From positions 1 to 6,101 of the forward strand of contig WRDG01000147.1 in assembly GCA_009783525.1 (NCBI GenBank): 6,101 nucleotides of DNA, in the 5' to 3' direction. Positions 5,690 to 6,101 of the stretch are shown here, piece by piece (position 1 is the first letter of the stretch; each line of letters opens with the position of its first letter). This stretch comes from Defluviitaleaceae bacterium (GTDB taxonomy: Bacteria > Bacillota > Clostridia > Lachnospirales > WQUN01). The translations under genes were made by a program, and so were the position numbers. Below the pieces are notes generated by a model. That model was not told the origin of the DNA, made no database searches, and saw only the letters and a list, made by a program, of their open reading frames with translations.

Positions 5690-5718
5690 ATTTTACAAAA
5701 ATTCAAAATATTTTTCAA
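5690..5718 (-). promoter_or_regulatory. Sigma-A-type promoter of topB
   Basis: On the minus strand TTGAAA (5718-5713) and TAAAAT (5695-5690) are separated by 17 nt. This predicts a start near 5683 and a leader of about 75 nt before the topB ATG. The surrounding AT-richness makes chance matches easier, so confidence is moderate. Confidence 0.55.
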
Positions 5719-5723
5719 AAACC

Positions 5724-5752
5724 CTAAACCTTTCAAATTTGTAATCCGATAA
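5724..5752 (+). promoter_or_regulatory. Sigma-28 (SigD/FliA)-type promoter of flagellin
   Basis: CTAAA (5724-5728) and CCGATAA (5746-5752) match the known motility-sigma elements (CTAAA, CCGATAT/A). The spacer is 17 nt, one longer than the B. subtilis form. No equally good sigma-A promoter is seen before the flagellin gene. Transcription would start near 5759-5760, giving a leader of about 150 nt. Confidence 0.7.
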
Positions 5753-5833
5753 AAAATGCGAAGGGAATATTTGTATAAAGCACCCGCCTATCTCCCACAT
5801 AGGCACGTGAAGAGTATGAGCAAACCCTTATTT

Positions 5834-5855
5834 TCCGTTTAAAGGATTAAACGGA
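5834..5855 (+). promoter_or_regulatory. Hairpin presenting AGGA: candidate CsrA binding site
   Basis: A perfect 9-bp stem, TCCGTTTAA (5834-5842) with TTAAACGGA (5847-5855), displays the tetraloop AGGA (5843-5846). Read with the A at 5842, the site is AAGGA and fits the ANGGA core bound by CsrA/RsmA. A second AAGGA overlaps the ribosome site at 5899-5903, about 57 nt away, as in the two-site B. subtilis hag leader. Confidence 0.5.
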
Positions 5856-5898
5856 CAGCCCTTTGGGGCGTCCCACGGGCAGTCCCCGGGGCTATAAC

Positions 5899-5906
5899 AA
5901 GGAGGT
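5899..5906 (+). promoter_or_regulatory. Flagellin ribosome binding site AAGGAGGT
   Basis: This near-perfect match to the anti-Shine-Dalgarno sequence has its GGAGG ending 7 nt before the ATG at 5913. The ATG at 5908 is too close and is followed at once by a stop codon. The site also contains an AAGGA core that CsrA could occlude. Confidence 0.85.
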
Positions 5907-5912
5907 AATGTA

Positions 5913-6101
5913 ATGAGCAACATGGTAATCCAAACCAACGTGCTGGCTCTTAACAGCCACCGTAACCTGAGGATCATAGGCAACAAGCAGTTTGACGCCA
6001 GCGCCAAACTCAGCTCGGGTTACAAGATCAACAGCGCGGCGGACGACGCTTCCGGCCTTGCCATCAGCGAAAAAATGAGAGCCCAGATCCGCGGCCTCGA
6101 C
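5913..6101 (+). CDS. hag: Flagellin, N-terminal 63 residues (3' end outside window)
   Basis: Flagellin is exported through the flagellar type III apparatus and polymerises into the filament. The fragment starts MSNMVIQTNVLALNSHRNL and contains KLSSGYKINSAADDASGLAI (33-52) followed by SEKMRAQIRGLD, the hallmark of the D0/D1 N-terminal helices in flagellins, with the clostridial-type Gly-Tyr-Lys-Ile-Asn rather than the enteric Gly-Leu-Arg-Ile-Asn. The start at 5913 is fixed by the AAGGAGGT site 7 nt upstream; a second Met at codon 4 would be a less well spaced start. The frame stays open to the window edge. A sigma-28-type promoter and a structured leader with candidate CsrA sites precede it, consistent with late-class flagellar expression. 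The neighbour topB, divergent from it, is not a motility gene, so this flagellin is probably its own transcription unit here. The symbol hag or fliC depends on the host convention. Confidence 0.93.
   Translation, partial: MSNMVIQTNVLALNSHRNLRIIGNKQFDASAKLSSGYKINSAADDASGLAISEKMRAQIRGLD

Larger units (their letters stand above)
5760..5912 (+). promoter_or_regulatory. Structured flagellin 5' leader
   Basis: The leader holds three successive hairpins: GCCTAT/ATAGGC (5786-5804), TCCGTTTAA/TTAAACGGA (5834-5855), and a GC-rich one closed by AGCCC/GGGCT (5857-5893) with GGGG (5865-5868) pairing CCCC (5884-5887). An AAGGAGGT ribosome site follows. Such length and structure for an abundant protein suggest post-transcriptional control or mRNA stabilisation. 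I do not recognise a known riboswitch class; the c-di-GMP-I signature is absent. Confidence 0.55.

Noticed and set aside
5771..5780. TATAAA at 5774-5779 as a sigma-A -10 for flagellin
   Set aside because: No -35 element lies at a suitable distance, and the sigma-28-type promoter upstream is much better.
5816..5842. Eight-codon leader ORF (Met-Ser-Lys-Pro-Leu-Phe-Ser-Val) ending just before the AGGA loop
   Set aside because: The purine-rich stretch before its ATG is too close to serve as a ribosome site, and so short a frame is expected by chance. Its position is noted, but there is no support for translation.
5760..5912. Cyclic-di-GMP or other known riboswitch in the flagellin leader
   Set aside because: The conserved core of the c-di-GMP-I class (GGGCAAACC with a GNRA loop and a downstream ACGCAAAGCC) is not present, and no other class I know fits the hairpins.
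5908..5915. Start-stop element ATGTAATG directly before flagellin
   Set aside because: The first ATG is only 2 nt from the GGAGG, too close for initiation. It is probably incidental.
1..6101. CRISPR array, tRNA or rRNA gene, insertion sequence, phage att site
   Set aside because: No regularly spaced direct repeats, cloverleaf-like sequences, transposase motifs or duplicated target sites were seen on either strand.

Overview
The window looks like chromosome of a motile member of the Bacillota, most likely an uncultured Clostridia-type organism. This rests on several things: a flagellin N-terminus of clostridial style, strong AGGAGG-type ribosome sites, sigma-A-like promoters in very AT-rich spacers between moderately GC-rich genes, a TopB-type topoisomerase III, and an IMP dehydrogenase of the subgroup best known from Tritrichomonas and its bacterial relatives. 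Taxonomy is inferred from recalled family resemblance, not from a search. No tRNA, rRNA, CRISPR array, insertion sequence or phage gene was seen, so this is ordinary core-type sequence.

Layout, left to right. (1) 1-423, plus: the 3' end of a glycine-betaine/osmoprotectant-type ABC substrate-binding domain. (2) 423-1319, plus: glutamate formimidoyltransferase, whose ATG overlaps the previous stop codon (TAATG). The two are therefore in one operon and probably translationally coupled, linking a betaine-type importer to the last step of histidine degradation. (3) 1330-2832, minus: IMP dehydrogenase (guaB), converging on the formimidoyltransferase with only 10 bp between the stop codons. (4) 2833-2962: a compact divergent promoter region in which the two -35 elements overlap on one inverted repeat. 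(5) 2963-3814, plus: a conserved protein of unknown function, probably a TIM barrel. (6) 3807-5606, minus: topoisomerase III (topB), overlapping the previous gene tail-to-tail by 8 bp. (7) 5607-5912: a 306-bp spacer with a topB promoter facing left, a sigma-28-type promoter facing right, and a structured flagellin leader of about 150 nt. (8) 5913-6101, plus: the first 63 codons of a flagellin gene.

The most interesting points are: the IMP dehydrogenase, which keeps its catalytic residues but has the normally Gly-Gly-Ser stretch of the potassium/phosphate-binding loop changed to Pro-Ala-Ala; the flagellin leader, which shows a GGA-in-loop hairpin plus an AAGGA ribosome site, the arrangement expected for CsrA control; and both convergent gene pairs, where hairpins (two of them followed by T-tracts) lie inside the opposing coding sequence, suggesting that the 3' ends of these transcripts run antisense into the neighbour. 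I did not find a clearly new multi-gene system. The conserved unknown protein and the ABC-formimidoyltransferase coupling are the best leads for undescribed function.
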